Shown here piece by piece: positions 42,616-51,695 of a stretch of 64,000 nt of DNA. The notes under the pieces were generated by a model that searched no databases, had not been told where the DNA came from, and saw only the letters and a program-made list of their open reading frames with translations. The stretch's first letter is position 1. Each line of letters starts with the position of its first letter. Both the position numbers and the translations under genes were made by a program. Origin of the DNA: Streptomyces hygroscopicus (lineage in GTDB: Bacteria; Actinomycetota; Actinomycetes; Streptomycetales; Streptomycetaceae); the NCBI GenBank assembly GCA_002021875.1, contig CP018627.1, forward strand, positions 10,540,001 to 10,604,000. Direction: 5' to 3'.

Positions 42616-45548
42616 CGTTCGGTCCCCCGCAGTTCCACGAGCTCTGCCAGCTCGGCGTCGGTCAGTTCGGTCAGCGCGCCCTCGCCGGAGCCGAGCACGG
42701 CGTCCGCCAGCTCCTGCTTGCGCGTCAGCATCGCGGCGATGCGGTCCTCCACGGTCCCCTCCGCGATGATGCGGTGGACCTGCACCGGCTGGGTCTGGCC
42801 GATGCGGTACGCGCGGTCGGTGGCCTGGGCCTCGACGGCCGGGTTCCACCAGCGGTCGTAGTGCACGACATGCCCGGCCCGGGTGAGATTGAGCCCCGTG
42901 CCCGCCGCCTTCAGCGACAGCAGGAACACCGGGACCTCGCCGTCCTGGAAGCTCCGCACCATCTCCTCGCGCCGCGCCACCGGCGTACCGCCGTGCAGTA
43001 GCTGGGTCGGCACCCCGCGCGCGGCCAGATGGCCCTCCAGGATGCGCGCCATCTGGACGTACTGGGTGAAGACCAGGACGCTCGCGCCCTCGGCCAGGAT
43101 GGTGTCCAGCAACTCGTCGAGCAGCTCCAGCTTGCCGGAGCGCCCGGGGATCACGGGCCGGTCCTCCTTCAGATACTGCGCCGGGTGATTGCAGATCTGC
43201 TTCAGACCGGTGAGGAGCTTGACGATGAGCCCGCGCCGGACGAGACCGCCGGTGCCGGAGATCTCGGCGAGGATCTCGCGCACCACCGCCTCGTAGAGCC
43301 CCGCCTGCTCCTTGGTGAGCGCGACGGCCCGGTCCGTCTCGGTCTTCGGCGGCAGCTCGGGGGCGATACCGGGGTCCGACTTGCGGCGCCTGAGCAGAAA
43401 GGGGCGGACCAGTTTCGCCAGCCGCGCGGCGGCCTCGGGGTCGCTTCCGCTCTCCACGGCCTGGGCGTAGCGCCTGCGGAACGCACCGTGGGTGCCCAGC
43501 ACTCCCGGTGTGGTCCAGTCGAGGATCGCCCACAGCTCGGAGAGGTTGTTCTCGATGGGGGTTCCGGAGAGCGCCACGCGGGCCTGCGCGCCGATGGTGC
43601 GCAGCTCCCGTGCCGTCGCCGAGAACGGGTTCTTCACATGCTGCGCCTCGTCCGCGACCACCATGCCCCACGGCCCGGCCTCGGCCAGCCGCTGCGCGTC
43701 GAGCCGCATCGTGCCGTAGGTGGTGAGGACGAACTCGCCGTCCGCGAGGCCGTCCAGGCTGCGCGCGGGGCCGTGGAAGCGGCGCACCGGGGTGCCCGGC
43801 GCGAACCTCTCGATCTCGCGCCGCCAATTGCCCATCAGTGAGGTGGGGCAGACCACCAGAGTGGGCCCGGAGGCTTCGGGGATGGATCGGCGGTGCAGAT
43901 GGAGGGCGATCAGGGTGATGGTCTTGCCGAGCCCCATGTCGTCGGCGAGACAGCCGCCGAGGCCGATCGAGGTCATACGGACCAGCCAGTCCAGGCCGCG
44001 AAGCTGATAGTCGCGCAGCGTGGCGGCCAGAGCGGCCGGCTGGGACACGGGCGGCGGCTGTGCGCCGGCGGCCCCCTCGGGGTCGGCGAGTTGGTCCCGC
44101 AGGGCCTCCAGCCAGCCGGTGGGCCGCACTTCCACCTCGGTGCCGTCGGCTTCCGCGCGACCGGTAAGGACGGCACCGAGGGCGTCGGCGGGGGTGAGCT
44201 TGCGGTCCTGCCGGTCGCGGACGCGGCGGGCCGCTTCGGGGTCGAGGAGGACCCATTGGTCGCGCAACCGCACCACCGGCCGGCTGGCCTCGGCGAGCTG
44301 GTCCAGCTCGGCGCGGGTGAGCTCCTGGTCGCCCACGGCGAACCGCCAGCTGAAGCGCAGCAGCGCGTCGGCGGAGAGGAAGGCGGGGAACCGGGGCCCG
44401 GCGTCGTCCTGAGCCTCGTCGTCGTCCGGGCCGATGACGGCACGTGCGGTGAGCCCGCGGGCCAGCTCCCTGGGCCAGTGCACCTGGACCCCGGCCGCGT
44501 CCAGCGCCCCGGCCGCCGGGCCGAGCAGCTCGGCGACCTCCTCGTCGGCGAGGTCCAGGGCGTCGGGCACGGCGGCCGACAGCAGCGGGGCGAGCGGCGC
44601 CCAGGCGCGGGCCGCGCGCCGCAGGGTCAGCAGCGCGTCCATACGGGCGCGCGGACCGAGGGCCGGGATGACGGGCGAGGTGCCCGCCCAGACCTCGGCG
44701 GCGTCCGCGACCAGCGCCGGGTCGGTGAGACTGTGCAGCTGGAGGACGGCACGGAAGTGCGGCCTGTCCGCCTTACCGTTCCCACCGCCGCCGTGCAGCA
44801 GCTCGATACGGACCGAGAGCCGCACCCCCGCGTCATGCCCGGCGGCCACATCGGCGGCCCAGGCCCGCTGTTCGGGCAGCCGCCGTGGTGCGGTGGCGGC
44901 GAAGGCGGGGCCGCCCGCGGCCGGCGCCGCGGCGGGCGAGCGCGGCAGCCCGTCCGCCACCGCGTCCAGGAACGCGCGCAGATGCCGCTCGGGCTCGGGC
45001 AGCAGCACCGGGCCGGAGGCGGGCAGCGGCGTCGCGTGCGCGCTGGGCGGCATGGCGGCGGCCAGCTCACGCACCCGTGTCAGGTCGTCGGGGGTGAGCG
45101 GGCCGACGCGCCAGGCGTCGTGGTCGGTGGCGGTGAGCCCGGGCAGCAACTTTCCGCGGGCCGCGAGTTGGAGGGCGAGTACGGCCGCGGCGCCCCAGAA
45201 GGCCGTGGCGGGGTCGCACTGGCCCGGACCGGCCTGTGCGGCCCGCGCCCGGGCGCGGGTGAGCACCGGCAGCGCCTCGCCCAGGGGCAGCACGAACGCC
45301 CGTACGGTCCGTGTCCGGACCTCGAGGCCGGTGGGGGCGGGGCCGGTGGAGCCGTCGTCGGCGCCGTCCACCGGGACGGCGACCGTCAGCTCCTCGGCGG
45401 AGCCGGTGGCGGGACCGGAAGGAGTGGAGCCGTCTGGCCGCCAGAACGCGATCCGGCCGGTGCGTGCCGGATCACCGGGAAGGAAGACCGCGGTGCAGCG
45501 GGAGAGTTCGGCGACGTCGGAGGGTGTTGCCGCGGAGGGTGGGGTCAC
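42612..45548 (-). CDS. SNF2-family DEAD/DEAH ATPase (RapA/HepA-like)
   Basis: A 978-residue SF2 translocase. The N-terminal 450 residues form the SNF2-associated region of bacterial members. Walker A is DDMGLGKT near residue 540, the DEAQ box (VVADEAQHVKN) near 629, motif III SGTPIENNLSELW follows, and the C-terminal helicase half includes VFTQYVQM, DRWWNPAVEAQATDRAYRIGQ. Such enzymes use ATP to move on double-stranded DNA and remodel protein-DNA complexes. It is co-translated with the SWIM protein, making a two-protein machine probable. A small membrane protein gene lies divergently. Confidence 0.93.
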   Translation of the reverse strand: MTPPSAATPSDVAELSRCTAVFLPGDPARTGRIAFWRPDGSTPSGPATGSAEELTVAVPVDGADDGSTGPAPTGLEVRTRTVRAFVLPLGEALPVLTRARARAAQAGPGQCDPATAFWGAAAVLALQLAARGKLLPGLTATDHDAWRVGPLTPDDLTRVRELAAAMPPSAHATPLPASGPVLLPEPERHLRAFLDAVADGLPRSPAAAPAAGGPAFAATAPRRLPEQRAWAADVAAGHDAGVRLSVRIELLHGGGGNGKADRPHFRAVLQLHSLTDPALVADAAEVWAGTSPVIPALGPRARMDALLTLRRAARAWAPLAPLLSAAVPDALDLADEEVAELLGPAAGALDAAGVQVHWPRELARGLTARAVIGPDDDEAQDDAGPRFPAFLSADALLRFSWRFAVGDQELTRAELDQLAEASRPVVRLRDQWVLLDPEAARRVRDRQDRKLTPADALGAVLTGRAEADGTEVEVRPTGWLEALRDQLADPEGAAGAQPPPVSQPAALAATLRDYQLRGLDWLVRMTSIGLGGCLADDMGLGKTITLIALHLHRRSIPEASGPTLVVCPTSLMGNWRREIERFAPGTPVRRFHGPARSLDGLADGEFVLTTYGTMRLDAQRLAEAGPWGMVVADEAQHVKNPFSATARELRTIGAQARVALSGTPIENNLSELWAILDWTTPGVLGTHGAFRRRYAQAVESGSDPEAAARLAKLVRPFLLRRRKSDPGIAPELPPKTETDRAVALTKEQAGLYEAVVREILAEISGTGGLVRRGLIVKLLTGLKQICNHPAQYLKEDRPVIPGRSGKLELLDELLDTILAEGASVLVFTQYVQMARILEGHLAARGVPTQLLHGGTPVARREEMVRSFQDGEVPVFLLSLKAAGTGLNLTRAGHVVHYDRWWNPAVEAQATDRAYRIGQTQPVQVHRIIAEGTVEDRIAAMLTRKQELADAVLGSGEGALTELTDAELAELVELRGTER

Positions 45549-45690
45549 AGCGCTGAGCGTTCCTCAAATTTGACTAGTGGAGCCCGGGCCGCCCGAGGGT
45601 ACAGGATGTCGGCGCGAGGAGGAACCGGGTGCCGTCGGTGTCCGTTGTGTGGAGTGAGTGCGGCTATGGGCCGTGAAGGAGGCGGGTGAA

Positions 45691-45873
45691 ATGTCCACAC
45701 GCGCGAAGGTCGCCACCGGTGGTGTGGTGGCAGGTGTGATCCTGCTCTGGGTGTTGCCCTTCTGGGCGGCGCTGCTGGTGATCGTGGGAGTGCCGGCGGC
45801 GGCCTACCTGCTGCTCGACTCCTCCCAGCGCCGCAGGTTGCACAGGGTCTCCCGTAAGCAGCTGGGCCGCTGA
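45691..45873 (+). CDS. Small two-helix membrane protein
   Basis: A 60-residue protein with hydrophobic segments at about residues 9-22 and 25-42 (LLWVLPFWAALLVIVGVPAA) and a basic tail (SSQRRRLHRVSRKQLGR). The start at 45691 follows GGAGGCGGG. I do not recognise a family; the basic tail suggests it stays on the cytoplasmic side. It is divergent from the SNF2 gene. Confidence 0.65.
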   Translation: MSTRAKVATGGVVAGVILLWVLPFWAALLVIVGVPAAAYLLLDSSQRRRLHRVSRKQLGR

Positions 45874-46196
45874 AGCAGCCGGGCCGCCGAGCGCGGCCGC
45901 GGAAGGCGGCCGGCCGGGCTCGGGGGCACGGGCGGCGCGCACCCGGGAGTGACCGTGCAGCACCGATCGCGGACCGCCCGCGACCCCGTTCGGGGCTCGG
46001 CCGGCTGGGGGAGCGGTCATGTCTCGCTGAGGCCCGGGGCGGCGTCCATGGCCCGGATGGGCGCAGTGGGCCGTGGCGACCGTAAGGACGGCGGGCCATG
46101 CGCTCGTCGTCCTTGACCGGCCCGGACGGAGGAGGGCGCTCAGGTTCTCAGCGGGGTTGCCCGGCCGACCGCTCAGGTATCGGCGAGGTCGTGCTC
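45874..46196. other. Intergenic region without visible gene
   Basis: 323 bp between the small membrane protein and the convergent unknown protein gene. I find no convincing frame with a ribosome binding site, no strong hairpin and no repeat. Confidence 0.5.
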
Positions 46197-46994
46197 TCAG
46201 TGGGGTCGCATGGCCAGCTTGTCCAGGGCCGTCAGCAGCTCCGGCAGCTCGGGGCCACGGCCGACCGGCAGCACCTCGCCCGGAGCGTCGTCCAGCAGCA
46301 CGAAGGCGATGTCGTCGGTCCGGGCCACCATGCTCCAGCCCGGCCCGTCGGCCCGGAGGGTCCGCGCGTCACCGGAGGCGAACGCCGAACGGATCCGGCC
46401 CGCCGGCGGGGGCGAGGCCAGATAGCCGCGCGCCTCCTCGAGCACTCGCCGTACGCCCCCGTGCGGCCTCTCGCCCGGGGCCACGAACGTCACGTCGCTG
46501 TCGACCTGCTCACGCCAGATCGCCCACTGGAGCGCGATCTCATCGGCACCCAGCCGCCGCTGGGCCGGGCCCCACCGCTCGGAGTCCGGTGGTGTCAGCG
46601 GCGCCCGGGAGGCGTCCGCTCCCAGCTCGGCGCCGGGAGCGGGGTCATGGGGAGCCGGTACGCCCGGGGCGGCCACGGCCACCGCGAGCGGCCAGCCGGG
46701 AAGGGAGGCGACCACCGTCCGGTCGTCGATGGCCAGGGCGTACTCCATACCGCAGTCCCAGGTCGCGATGGCACACGCCACGAGTGACACATCGTCGGTG
46801 ACCACCGTCCAGCGGGCACCGCCGCCGTCCTGCCCCAGCACCAGTCCGTAGCCGGTCTCGTACGGCTCCAGCCCGAGCACGGCACATGCCTCGGGATAGT
46901 CGTCACCGAGCACGCTCGGGAATTGAGCGGGTGTCAGCAGCACCGCGGTCAGCACATACAGTGCCTCGTCGCCTGACTCCTCCGTGGCGGGCAC
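46197..46994 (-). CDS. Conserved hypothetical protein
   Basis: A 265-residue acidic soluble protein starting at a GTG with GAGGAGG 5 bp upstream. The sequence has a regular alpha/beta look (ARWTVVTDDVSLVACAIATW, DRTVVASLPGWPLAVAVAAP) but no motif I can assign. There is no signal peptide or membrane helix. It lies between a small membrane protein and a PadR regulator, with no clear operon. Confidence 0.65.
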   Translation of the reverse strand: MPATEESGDEALYVLTAVLLTPAQFPSVLGDDYPEACAVLGLEPYETGYGLVLGQDGGGARWTVVTDDVSLVACAIATWDCGMEYALAIDDRTVVASLPGWPLAVAVAAPGVPAPHDPAPGAELGADASRAPLTPPDSERWGPAQRRLGADEIALQWAIWREQVDSDVTFVAPGERPHGGVRRVLEEARGYLASPPPAGRIRSAFASGDARTLRADGPGWSMVARTDDIAFVLLDDAPGEVLPVGRGPELPELLTALDKLAMRPH

Positions 46995-47096
46995 GACAGC
47001 CTCCTCTTGCGCATGCGGATCCGAAGGGCGATCCGTCGTCGCGCACCTTAACCACCCAGTAGCCATGGAGTCGAGACATCGGGTCGCGGTCGGTCC

Positions 47097-47651
47097 TCAG
47101 TCGTCGGTCGCCGCGCGGAGCGTGTCGAGCGTGCGCCGCAGCCAGGACAGTTCGGCCTGGCTGGTGGCCCGGGCGATGGTGAGGATGCCGCGCCGGAAGG
47201 GGTCCTCCACCTCTTCGGCCCGCAGCGGACGGTCGCCCTCGTAGAAAAAGCTCGACGGCTGCCGCAGAAAGGCCATCCGGCGCTCCAGCAGCTCGGCCTG
47301 TGCCGACGGGTCGTCGAGATGCCGCAGGAACGCCAGCAGGGTGAACCAGCGGTTCTCGTCGGTGATGTCGATGTCCGCCGGATGCGCGAGGCGGCGGCGC
47401 AGCTCCGCATGTCCCTCGGGGGTCAGCGTGAGGACGTGCCGGGGCGCGGCTCCCGCGCCCGGCTGGGTCCGGCGGGCCAGCAGTCCGGCCTTCTCCAGCC
47501 GCTTGATCGCCGGGTAGAGGGTGCTCTCGGCCACGGGTTTCACATGTCCGGTCAGCGCGGCGATGCGCTTGCGCAACTCGTAACCGTGCAGGGGGACGTC
47601 GTGGAGGAAGCCCAGGATGGCGAGTTCGAGCATGACCGCATTGTGCCGCAT
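47097..47651 (-). CDS. PadR-family transcriptional regulator
   Basis: A 184-residue protein. The N-terminal winged helix (ELAILGFLHDVPLHGYELRKRI, then VAESTLYPAIKRLEKAGLL) is typical of PadR. The C-terminal part is a long helical dimerisation domain of the AphA/Vir type. It is divergent from an alpha/beta hydrolase gene, and a perfect 11-2-11 palindrome lies between the two starts, so it probably represses both itself and the hydrolase. The ATG at 47651 is preferred over 47633 because GAGG precedes it. Confidence 0.9.
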   Translation of the reverse strand: MRHNAVMLELAILGFLHDVPLHGYELRKRIAALTGHVKPVAESTLYPAIKRLEKAGLLARRTQPGAGAAPRHVLTLTPEGHAELRRRLAHPADIDITDENRWFTLLAFLRHLDDPSAQAELLERRMAFLRQPSSFFYEGDRPLRAEEVEDPFRRGILTIARATSQAELSWLRRTLDTLRAATDD

Positions 47652-47672
47652 GACCGCTGTACCTCGCAGGCG

Positions 47673-47696
47673 CAATACATCGAGATCGATGTATTG
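47673..47696. promoter_or_regulatory. Perfect palindromic operator for PadR regulator
   Basis: Arms CAATACATCGA (47673-47683) and TCGATGTATTG (47686-47696) are exact reverse complements separated by GA. The site lies 22 bp upstream of the PadR start and 42 bp upstream of the hydrolase start, so it can cover both promoters. PadR proteins are known to bind AT-rich sites with ATAC/GTAT cores. Confidence 0.8.
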
Positions 47697-47737
47697 TCTC
47701 GGGTGTCCGACGCGATCCGTAAGGCGGGAGTCAGGCC

Positions 47738-48505
47738 ATGCAGCACGCTTCATTCGGCCCGGAGGGGGCCCACATCGGATGGACCGGCACGGCCGGGGCC
47801 GGGGACGGTGGCCCGCCGCGGGTCTATGTCCATGGACTCGGCGCGTCATCGGCCGTCTATCACGCCCATATAGCCGCCGTCCCGGCTCTCGCGGGCCGTC
47901 GGTCGCTCTTCGTGGACCTGCCCGGCCACGGGATCAGCGACCGCCCCGCTGATTTCGGCTACACGCTGGAGGACCACGCCGACGCGCTGGCCGCCGCCCT
48001 CGACGCGGCCGGGGTGCGGGGCGCCGAGCTCATCGGGCACAGCATGGGCGGATCGGTGGCCATCGTGCTGGCGGTGCGCCGTCCGGAGCTGGTGTCGCGC
48101 CTGGTGCTCACCGAGGCCAATCTGGACCCGGACCCGCCGCTGACGGCGGGCAGCAGCCGGATCAGCACGTACACGGAGGACGCGTTCGTGCGCGGTGGCG
48201 GTTTCGAGGAGACCCTGGAGCGGATCGGGCCGGTGTGGCGGGCGACGATGCGGCTCGCCGACCCGACCGCCCTGCACCGCAGCGCGTGCGCACTGGCCCG
48301 TGGCACCCGGCCGACCATGCGGGAGATGCTCCTCGGCCTGGAGATCCCCCGCACGTATCTCGTCGGCGGGAACGGCGAGGAGCTCACCGGGCGCGAGGAG
48401 CTGACGGCGGCCGGAGTGACGGTTCGCACCGTGCCCGGAGCGGGGCATAACGTGATGTTCGACAACGCCCCGGGCTTCGCGGCGGCGATCGGGGATCAGC
48501 CCTGA
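47738..48505 (+). CDS. Alpha/beta hydrolase
   Basis: A 255-residue alpha/beta-hydrolase-fold protein. The oxyanion region is VHGLGASSAVYHAHI, the nucleophile elbow GHSMGGS near residue 98, and the catalytic His lies in VPGAGHNVMFDN near residue 238. No signal peptide. It is an esterase, lactonase or similar enzyme of unknown substrate, and is the likely target of the divergent PadR repressor, which suggests induction by a small lipophilic compound. Its 3' end overlaps the convergent methyltransferase gene by 10 bp. Confidence 0.88.
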   Translation: MQHASFGPEGAHIGWTGTAGAGDGGPPRVYVHGLGASSAVYHAHIAAVPALAGRRSLFVDLPGHGISDRPADFGYTLEDHADALAAALDAAGVRGAELIGHSMGGSVAIVLAVRRPELVSRLVLTEANLDPDPPLTAGSSRISTYTEDAFVRGGGFEETLERIGPVWRATMRLADPTALHRSACALARGTRPTMREMLLGLEIPRTYLVGGNGEELTGREELTAAGVTVRTVPGAGHNVMFDNAPGFAAAIGDQP

Positions 48506-49176
48506 TCGGACCGACCCGGCTGACCGGTCCGGTCCGGCCGGCCGTTCCGCCCCGTCCAGTCGATTTCGCGGACGGCGAGCGCCAGAAAGCGTGTGTCCTC
48601 GTCGGTGTACGACTCCAGGCGCCAGCCGGCGCCCGCCAGCAACGGCCGCAACCGGGGCTCCGCCCGCAGGTCGTCGGGGGTGAGGGGGCGGCCGTGGCGG
48701 GCGGCGAGAACGGCTCGTCCCACCGGATGGAACAGCGCGAGCCGCCCGCCGGGGCGCACCACCCGGGCCAGTTCCCGCAAGCCCGGCCCGGGGTCGGCGA
48801 GATGGGAGATCAGCCCGGCGGCGAACACCGCGTCGAGGCGGCCGTCGCGCAGCGGCAGCCGCGCCACATCGGCGAGGGCGAGGCCCGCGAAGCCGTCCCG
48901 GCCCTGGCGTACGGCGGCGTCCAGCATGGCGGGCGTGAGGTCCACGCCGAGGACGGTTCCCTCGGGGCCGACCGCGGCGCGCAGCGCCGGCAGCGCGCGC
49001 CCCGTCCCGCATCCCGCGTCGAGGACCGCGTCCCCGGGGCGCGGCCCGAGGTCGGCGACGGCGGCGGCGTAGGCGGGGCCGTCGTCCGGGAAGCGGCTGT
49101 CCCAGTCGGCCGCCCGGGGGGTGAAGAAGTCCCTCACGTCGGCCGCGCTGTTTCCGTGGGAGGGCTCATGTGGCAC
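48496..49176 (-). CDS. Class I SAM-dependent methyltransferase
   Basis: A 226-residue methyltransferase (Methyltransf_11 type). Motif I is VLDAGCGTGRALPAL, the acidic end of strand 2 is GVDLTPAML, and LRELARVVRPGGRLALFHP is the post-motif region. The substrate is unknown. I place the start at the GTG at 49176, which has CGAGGAG 5 bp upstream, instead of the GTG at 49194. Confidence 0.85.
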   Translation of the reverse strand: MPHEPSHGNSAADVRDFFTPRAADWDSRFPDDGPAYAAAVADLGPRPGDAVLDAGCGTGRALPALRAAVGPEGTVLGVDLTPAMLDAAVRQGRDGFAGLALADVARLPLRDGRLDAVFAAGLISHLADPGPGLRELARVVRPGGRLALFHPVGRAVLAARHGRPLTPDDLRAEPRLRPLLAGAGWRLESYTDEDTRFLALAVREIDWTGRNGRPDRTGQPGRSDQG

Positions 49177-49416
49177 GGGAACTCCTCGGGACACCTTGGA
49201 TACGACGGTGAAGCGATGCGATGAGCAAGCAGCCTACGCCCGGATCGAGTGCAGATTCGGACGCTGACCGATCGCTCTGGCATCTGACTCTGTCAAATTT
49301 CAACAGGTTCCGTAATGCGCCCCCAAGGTGCACCCCTGCCGGGTCTAGCGTCCCTGGCTCAGGGGGGACCTGGAGCGCCGCCCGGCGCGGCGCATCCCGA
49401 CCGAGGGAGACCGCCC

Positions 49417-49935
49417 ATGACCAAGCCCCGCAGCGCCGCCGCACGCTCCATGGCCGATCTCGACCGGATCCTGGACGATCTGGTGGCCGGGGCCGGAGGC
49501 GTACGCCATGCCGTGGTGCTCTCCCGGGACGGGGCGACCGTCAGCGCGTCCCGTGGGCTCTCCCGCCAGGAGGCCGAGCACCTGGCCGCCGTCGCCTCCG
49601 GATTCCATCGCGTCGCCGCGAGCGCGGGGCGCCGGGGGCGCGGCGGCCCGCTCCGGCGGACGATGATCGAGATGGCCGCGGGCCTCCTCTGCGTCGCGGC
49701 GCTGGCGGACGGCGCGTGCCTGGCCGTTCTGAGCACCGCGGGTGCCGAGCCGGGCGTGGTCGCCGAGGAGACATCCCGGCTCGTGGACCTGGTGGACCGG
49801 CGGCGCGGGCCGTGGTCCCGCCGACGCTTCGGCCGGATCCGCCGGGGTACCCGGAACGTCCCCCGGAAGACCATGCCGACGACCACGGCGAAGGGATGCG
49901 GCGATGCGAGCGGTGACCTGGCAGGGCCGGCGTGA
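49417..49935 (+). CDS. Roadblock/LC7-domain protein (first)
   Basis: A 172-residue protein. The Roadblock fold covers about residues 12-125 (LDRILDDLVAGAGGVRHAVV, EAEHLAAVASGFHRVA, LLCVAALADGACLAVL), and a basic Arg-rich tail follows. In Streptomyces, Roadblock proteins (CvnB) usually sit in cvnABCD conservons and help a membrane histidine kinase control a small GTPase. None of the other conservon genes is present. The start follows GAGGGAGA. Its end overlaps the alcohol dehydrogenase gene by 32 bp, implying co-expression. Confidence 0.82.
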   Translation: MTKPRSAAARSMADLDRILDDLVAGAGGVRHAVVLSRDGATVSASRGLSRQEAEHLAAVASGFHRVAASAGRRGRGGPLRRTMIEMAAGLLCVAALADGACLAVLSTAGAEPGVVAEETSRLVDLVDRRRGPWSRRRFGRIRRGTRNVPRKTMPTTTAKGCGDASGDLAGPA

Positions 49936-51097
49936 TGTGCGGGTCGAGACGGTTCCGGACCCCATCATCAAGGAGCCGACGGACGCGGTCGTCCGGATCA
50001 CCACCACCGGGCTGTGCGGCTCCGATCTGCATCTGTACGAGGTGCTCACGCCCTTCATGACCCCCGGCGACATCCTCGGCCACGAGCCGATGGGCATCGT
50101 GGAGGAGACCGGTCCGGAGGTGACGCACATCAGCCCCGGCGACCGCGTGGTGGTCCCGTTCCAGATCGCCTGCGGACACTGCTGGATGTGCCGCTCCGGT
50201 CTGCCGACGCAGTGCGAGACCACCCAGGTCGCCGAGCACGGCATGGGGGCGGAGCTCTTCGGCTACACCAAGCTCTACGGCGCGGTGGCCGGCGGCCAGG
50301 CGGAGTATCTGCGGGTGCCGCAGGCCCAGTACGACCCGATCAAGGTGCCCGAAGGGGTCCGGGACGACCGCTTCGTCTATCTCTCCGACGTGCTGCCCAC
50401 GGCATGGCAGGCCGTTGAGTACGCGGAGATTCCGCGCGGTGGCACGCTCGCGGTCCTGGGACTGGGCCCCATCGGAATCATGGCCTGCCGGGTGGCGAAG
50501 GTCCGGGGGATGGCCGACCGGGTCATCGGAGTGGATCTCGTCCCCGAACGGCTGCGCCGAGCGTGCGGCGACGGTGTCGAGGTCCATGACCTCAATGACT
50601 TCTCCCGTCAGGAGGACCTGGTCGAGGCCATCGTCTCGACCACCGGCGGCCGCGGACCGGACGCGGTCATCGACGCGGTGGGGGCGGAGGCCCATGGCAG
50701 CCCGCTCGGCCGGACCGCCCAGCGGGTCGCGGGCTTCCTTCCGCGGGACTGGGCCGCCAAGCTCACGGAGAAGACCGGGGTCGACCGGCTGGCGGCGCTG
50801 CGGCTGGCCATCGCGCTGGTGCGGCGTGGCGGAACGATCTCCCTCAGCGGGGTGTACGGAGGCATGGCCGATCCGCTGCCGCTGATGACCATGTTCGACA
50901 AGCAGATCCAGCTGCGGATGGGCCAGGCGAACGTGCGGCGCTGGGCCGACGACATCTTCCCGCTGCTGACGGACGACGACCCGCTGGGCGTCGACGGGTT
51001 CGCCACCCATCGCATGCCGCTGGAGGAGGCACCCCGCGCCTATGAGATGTTCCAGCACAAGGAGGACGGTGCGATAAAGATCCTCATGCGCCCGTAA
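49904..51097 (+). CDS. Zinc-dependent alcohol dehydrogenase (formaldehyde-dehydrogenase-like MDR)
   Basis: A 397-residue medium-chain dehydrogenase. Catalytic zinc ligands are in CGSDLH and GHEPMG, structural zinc cysteines in CGHCWMCRSGLPTQCE, and the NAD loop is GLGPIG. The long form with insertions (around AHGSPLGRTAQRVAGFLPRD) matches the glutathione-independent formaldehyde dehydrogenase-like group. The start at 49904 is preceded by AAGGGA and overlaps the Roadblock gene. It probably oxidises an aldehyde or alcohol in detoxification. Confidence 0.9.
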   Translation: MRAVTWQGRRDVRVETVPDPIIKEPTDAVVRITTTGLCGSDLHLYEVLTPFMTPGDILGHEPMGIVEETGPEVTHISPGDRVVVPFQIACGHCWMCRSGLPTQCETTQVAEHGMGAELFGYTKLYGAVAGGQAEYLRVPQAQYDPIKVPEGVRDDRFVYLSDVLPTAWQAVEYAEIPRGGTLAVLGLGPIGIMACRVAKVRGMADRVIGVDLVPERLRRACGDGVEVHDLNDFSRQEDLVEAIVSTTGGRGPDAVIDAVGAEAHGSPLGRTAQRVAGFLPRDWAAKLTEKTGVDRLAALRLAIALVRRGGTISLSGVYGGMADPLPLMTMFDKQIQLRMGQANVRRWADDIFPLLTDDDPLGVDGFATHRMPLEEAPRAYEMFQHKEDGAIKILMRP

Positions 51098-51147
51098 ACG
51101 TCGGATGGGCGGGGTGCGTCATGAAGGAATGGATTTCGGTCGAATCG

Positions 51148-51576
51148 CTAGTCGGTGACTCCGGCGAGCGCGAGTACCTTGTCGATGCGCACCCTGACCA
51201 GGAGTTCGCCCGGCACGCCGTTGCGGTCGCCGAACTCCTTCGCCCGGTCCTCGCCCATGTAACGGGCGGCGATCCGGGTCGCCCAGTCGCGGACCTGCCG
51301 CAGATCGTCGATGAGTTCGGCCTGGCCCCGCAGCGTGACGAAGGCGAATGGCGGCCTGTCGTCGTCCACGCAGATGGCGACCCGGCCGTCCCGGGCCAAG
51401 TTGCGTCCCTTGACCGTCTCCTGACCTGTGTTGAAGAGAAGGTCGTCACCGTCCAGCAGGAACCACACGGGGGCGATGTGCGCGCTTCCGTCGGCCCGCA
51501 CGGTCGACAGCTTCGCGGTGCGGGTGCCCTCCATGAGGAACTTCTGCCACTGATCCTTGGTCATGTTCTGTGCCAT
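51148..51576 (-). CDS. PPOX-class (F420- or FMN-dependent) split-barrel enzyme
   Basis: A 142-residue split beta-barrel flavin/F420-binding protein of the pyridoxamine-phosphate-oxidase-like superfamily. Features are TAKLSTVRADGSAHIAPVWF, DLLFNTGQETVKGRNLARDG and FVTLRGQAELI, close to the TIGR03618-like F420 group of actinobacteria. It probably reduces an unknown substrate. It is convergent with the alcohol dehydrogenase gene and divergent from the second Roadblock gene. The start at 51576 is preferred because it begins MAQNMTKDQW. Confidence 0.85.
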   Translation of the reverse strand: MAQNMTKDQWQKFLMEGTRTAKLSTVRADGSAHIAPVWFLLDGDDLLFNTGQETVKGRNLARDGRVAICVDDDRPPFAFVTLRGQAELIDDLRQVRDWATRIAARYMGEDRAKEFGDRNGVPGELLVRVRIDKVLALAGVTD

Positions 51577-51695
51577 GTCCCCATCCTGCGTCAATCAGCG
51601 CACAACCGTGGGGTGCCGGGCGGGGCGGGTTGCCCAGACGGCGGCAGTGAGAAAGGCTGGCACGCAGCTGAAGGGGAATCGGGGAGGAATCGGAT

